Shown here in pieces: positions 5,502 to 6,515 of a stretch of DNA of 6,515 bases. The number at the start of each line of letters is the position of its first letter. Position 1 is the first letter of the stretch. The position numbers and the translations under genes are program-made. The stretch is from Burkholderiaceae bacterium (lineage in GTDB: Bacteria; Pseudomonadota; Gammaproteobacteria; Burkholderiales; Burkholderiaceae_D), in assembly GCA_014379395.1 (NCBI GenBank), contig JACMLV010000778.1, forward strand, positions 1 to 6,515, given 5' to 3'. The notes under the pieces are model-generated. The model had not been told where the DNA came from. It saw only the letters and a list, made by a program, of their open reading frames with translations, and did not search any database.

Positions 5502-6515
5502 ATGAGCAATTTCATCGTCAAGAAAGTCGCCGTGCTCGGCGCCGGCGTGATGGGCGCCCAAATCGCCGCCCATTGCATCAACGCCAAAGTGCCGGTCGTC
5601 CTGTTCGACCTGCCGGCCAAAGAGGGCGCCAAGAACGGCATCGTGCTGCGCGCCATCGACAACCTGAAAAAACTCAGCCCGGCGCCGTTCGGCAACAAGG
5701 ACGACGCCGCGCTGATCGAAGTGGCCAACTACGAAGACAATCTGGACCTGCTGGCCGGCTGCGACCTGATCATCGAAGCGATCGCCGAGCGCATGGACTG
5801 GAAGCACGACCTGTACAAAAAGGTCGCGCCGCACATCGCGCCCAACGCGATCTTCGCCTCCAACACCTCGGGCCTGTCGATCAACGCGCTGGCCGAGGGT
5901 TTCGACGCCGAATTGAAGGCGCGCTTTTGCGGCGTGCACTTCTTCAACCCGCCGCGCTACATGCACCTGGTCGAACTGATTCCGACCACCTCGACCAAGC
6001 CGGCCATCCTCGACCAGCTCGAAGCCTTCCTCACGACGACGCTCGGCAAAGGCGTCGTGCGCGCCTTCGACACGCCGAACTTCATCGCCAACCGGGTCGG
6101 CGTGTTCGGCATCCTGGCGATCCTGCGCGAAGCCGAAAAATACGGCCTGTCGCCGGACGTGGTCGACGACCTGACCGGCGCCAAGCTGGGCCGCGCCAAG
6201 TCCGGCACCTTCCGCACCGCCGACGTGGTTGGCCTCGACACGATGGGCCATGTGATCAAGACCATGCAGGACAACCTGGCGGGCGATCCCTTCTTCGGCG
6301 TCTATGAAACCCCGGCCGTGCTGGCGTCCCTGGTGGCCAAGGGCGCGCTGGGCCAGAAGAGCGGCGCCGGCTTCTACAAGAAGGTCGGCAAGGACATCCT
6401 GCGGCTCGACTTCGCCAGCGGCGAATACGTGCCGGGCGGCGCCAAGGCGGCCGACGTCGTGGCCCGCATCCTGAAGGAAAAGGACCCGGTCAAGAAGATG
6501 AAGGCGCTGCGCGAA
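5502..6515 (+). CDS. 3-hydroxyacyl-CoA dehydrogenase, NAD-binding domain first; probably a FadN-like bifunctional enzyme (3' end outside window)
   Basis: 338 residues are visible and the frame is still open at the window edge. The enzyme oxidises L-3-hydroxyacyl-CoA to 3-ketoacyl-CoA with NAD+. The Rossmann motif VAVLGAGVMGAQIA lies near the N-terminus (G13, G15, G18), with D36 at the end of the second strand to bind the adenosine ribose. S120 in SNTSGLS, H146 and N149 in GVHFFNPP, E158 in HLVELIP and N197 in NFIANRV match the conserved set; the catalytic His-Glu pair has the usual 12-residue spacing. Stand-alone enzymes end near GAGFYKK at about 285-310 aa, but this one continues with DILRLDFASGEYVPGG. 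That points to the roughly 800-aa form with a C-terminal enoyl-CoA hydratase domain, as in Bacillus FadN and opposite in order to E. coli FadB. The hydratase half is predicted, not seen. GAGGAA at 5490-5495, 6 nt from the ATG, supports the start. Confidence 0.9.
   Translation, partial: MSNFIVKKVAVLGAGVMGAQIAAHCINAKVPVVLFDLPAKEGAKNGIVLRAIDNLKKLSPAPFGNKDDAALIEVANYEDNLDLLAGCDLIIEAIAERMDWKHDLYKKVAPHIAPNAIFASNTSGLSINALAEGFDAELKARFCGVHFFNPPRYMHLVELIPTTSTKPAILDQLEAFLTTTLGKGVVRAFDTPNFIANRVGVFGILAILREAEKYGLSPDVVDDLTGAKLGRAKSGTFRTADVVGLDTMGHVIKTMQDNLAGDPFFGVYETPAVLASLVAKGALGQKSGAGFYKKVGKDILRLDFASGEYVPGGAKAADVVARILKEKDPVKKMKALRE

Overview
The window looks like chromosomal DNA of a high-GC betaproteobacterium, most likely Oxalobacteraceae (Massilia, Duganella or Janthinobacterium relatives). 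This is inferred from protein resemblance, strong G/C third-position codon use and gene order; there is no rRNA or other definitive marker. All six genes read on the + strand. No tRNA, rRNA, CRISPR array, transposase or phage gene was seen.

Left block (1-2652), an envelope and housekeeping cluster: the 3' end of nudB (folate pathway Nudix hydrolase), an endonuclease/exonuclease/phosphatase-family protein resembling E. coli YbhP, a ClsB-type cardiolipin synthase with two intact HKD motifs, and the S4-domain RNA-binding heat-shock protein Hsp15 (hslR). The last three are tightly packed (9-nt gap, then an ATGA overlap) and probably co-transcribed. Pairing a YbhP-like protein with ClsB matches the ybhP-clsB arrangement of E. 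coli.

Middle (2653-2989), a 337-bp non-coding stretch that is AT-richer than its surroundings. Its first half is a roughly 150-bp imperfect palindrome starting 4 nt after the hslR stop. Its second half holds a plausible sigma70-type promoter followed by two overlapping perfect inverted repeats, a good candidate operator for the next gene. Bases 2809-2869 show nothing recognisable.

Right block (2990-6515), a fatty-acid beta-oxidation module: a TetR-family regulator, a long-form (596 aa) acyl-CoA dehydrogenase and the start of a 3-hydroxyacyl-CoA dehydrogenase whose NAD-binding domain is at the N-terminus. The open frame runs off the window past the usual end of a stand-alone enzyme, so it is probably the long FadN-like form with a C-terminal enoyl-CoA hydratase domain. 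The dehydrogenase introduces the 2,3 double bond; the second enzyme would hydrate it and oxidise the 3-hydroxyacyl-CoA. The TetR protein is the likely acyl-CoA-responsive repressor, by analogy with FadR of Bacillus (TetR type) and FadP/PsrA of proteobacteria.

The genes are of known families. The least explained parts are the long palindrome and the regulatory layout in front of the TetR gene. No novel multi-gene system is visible.
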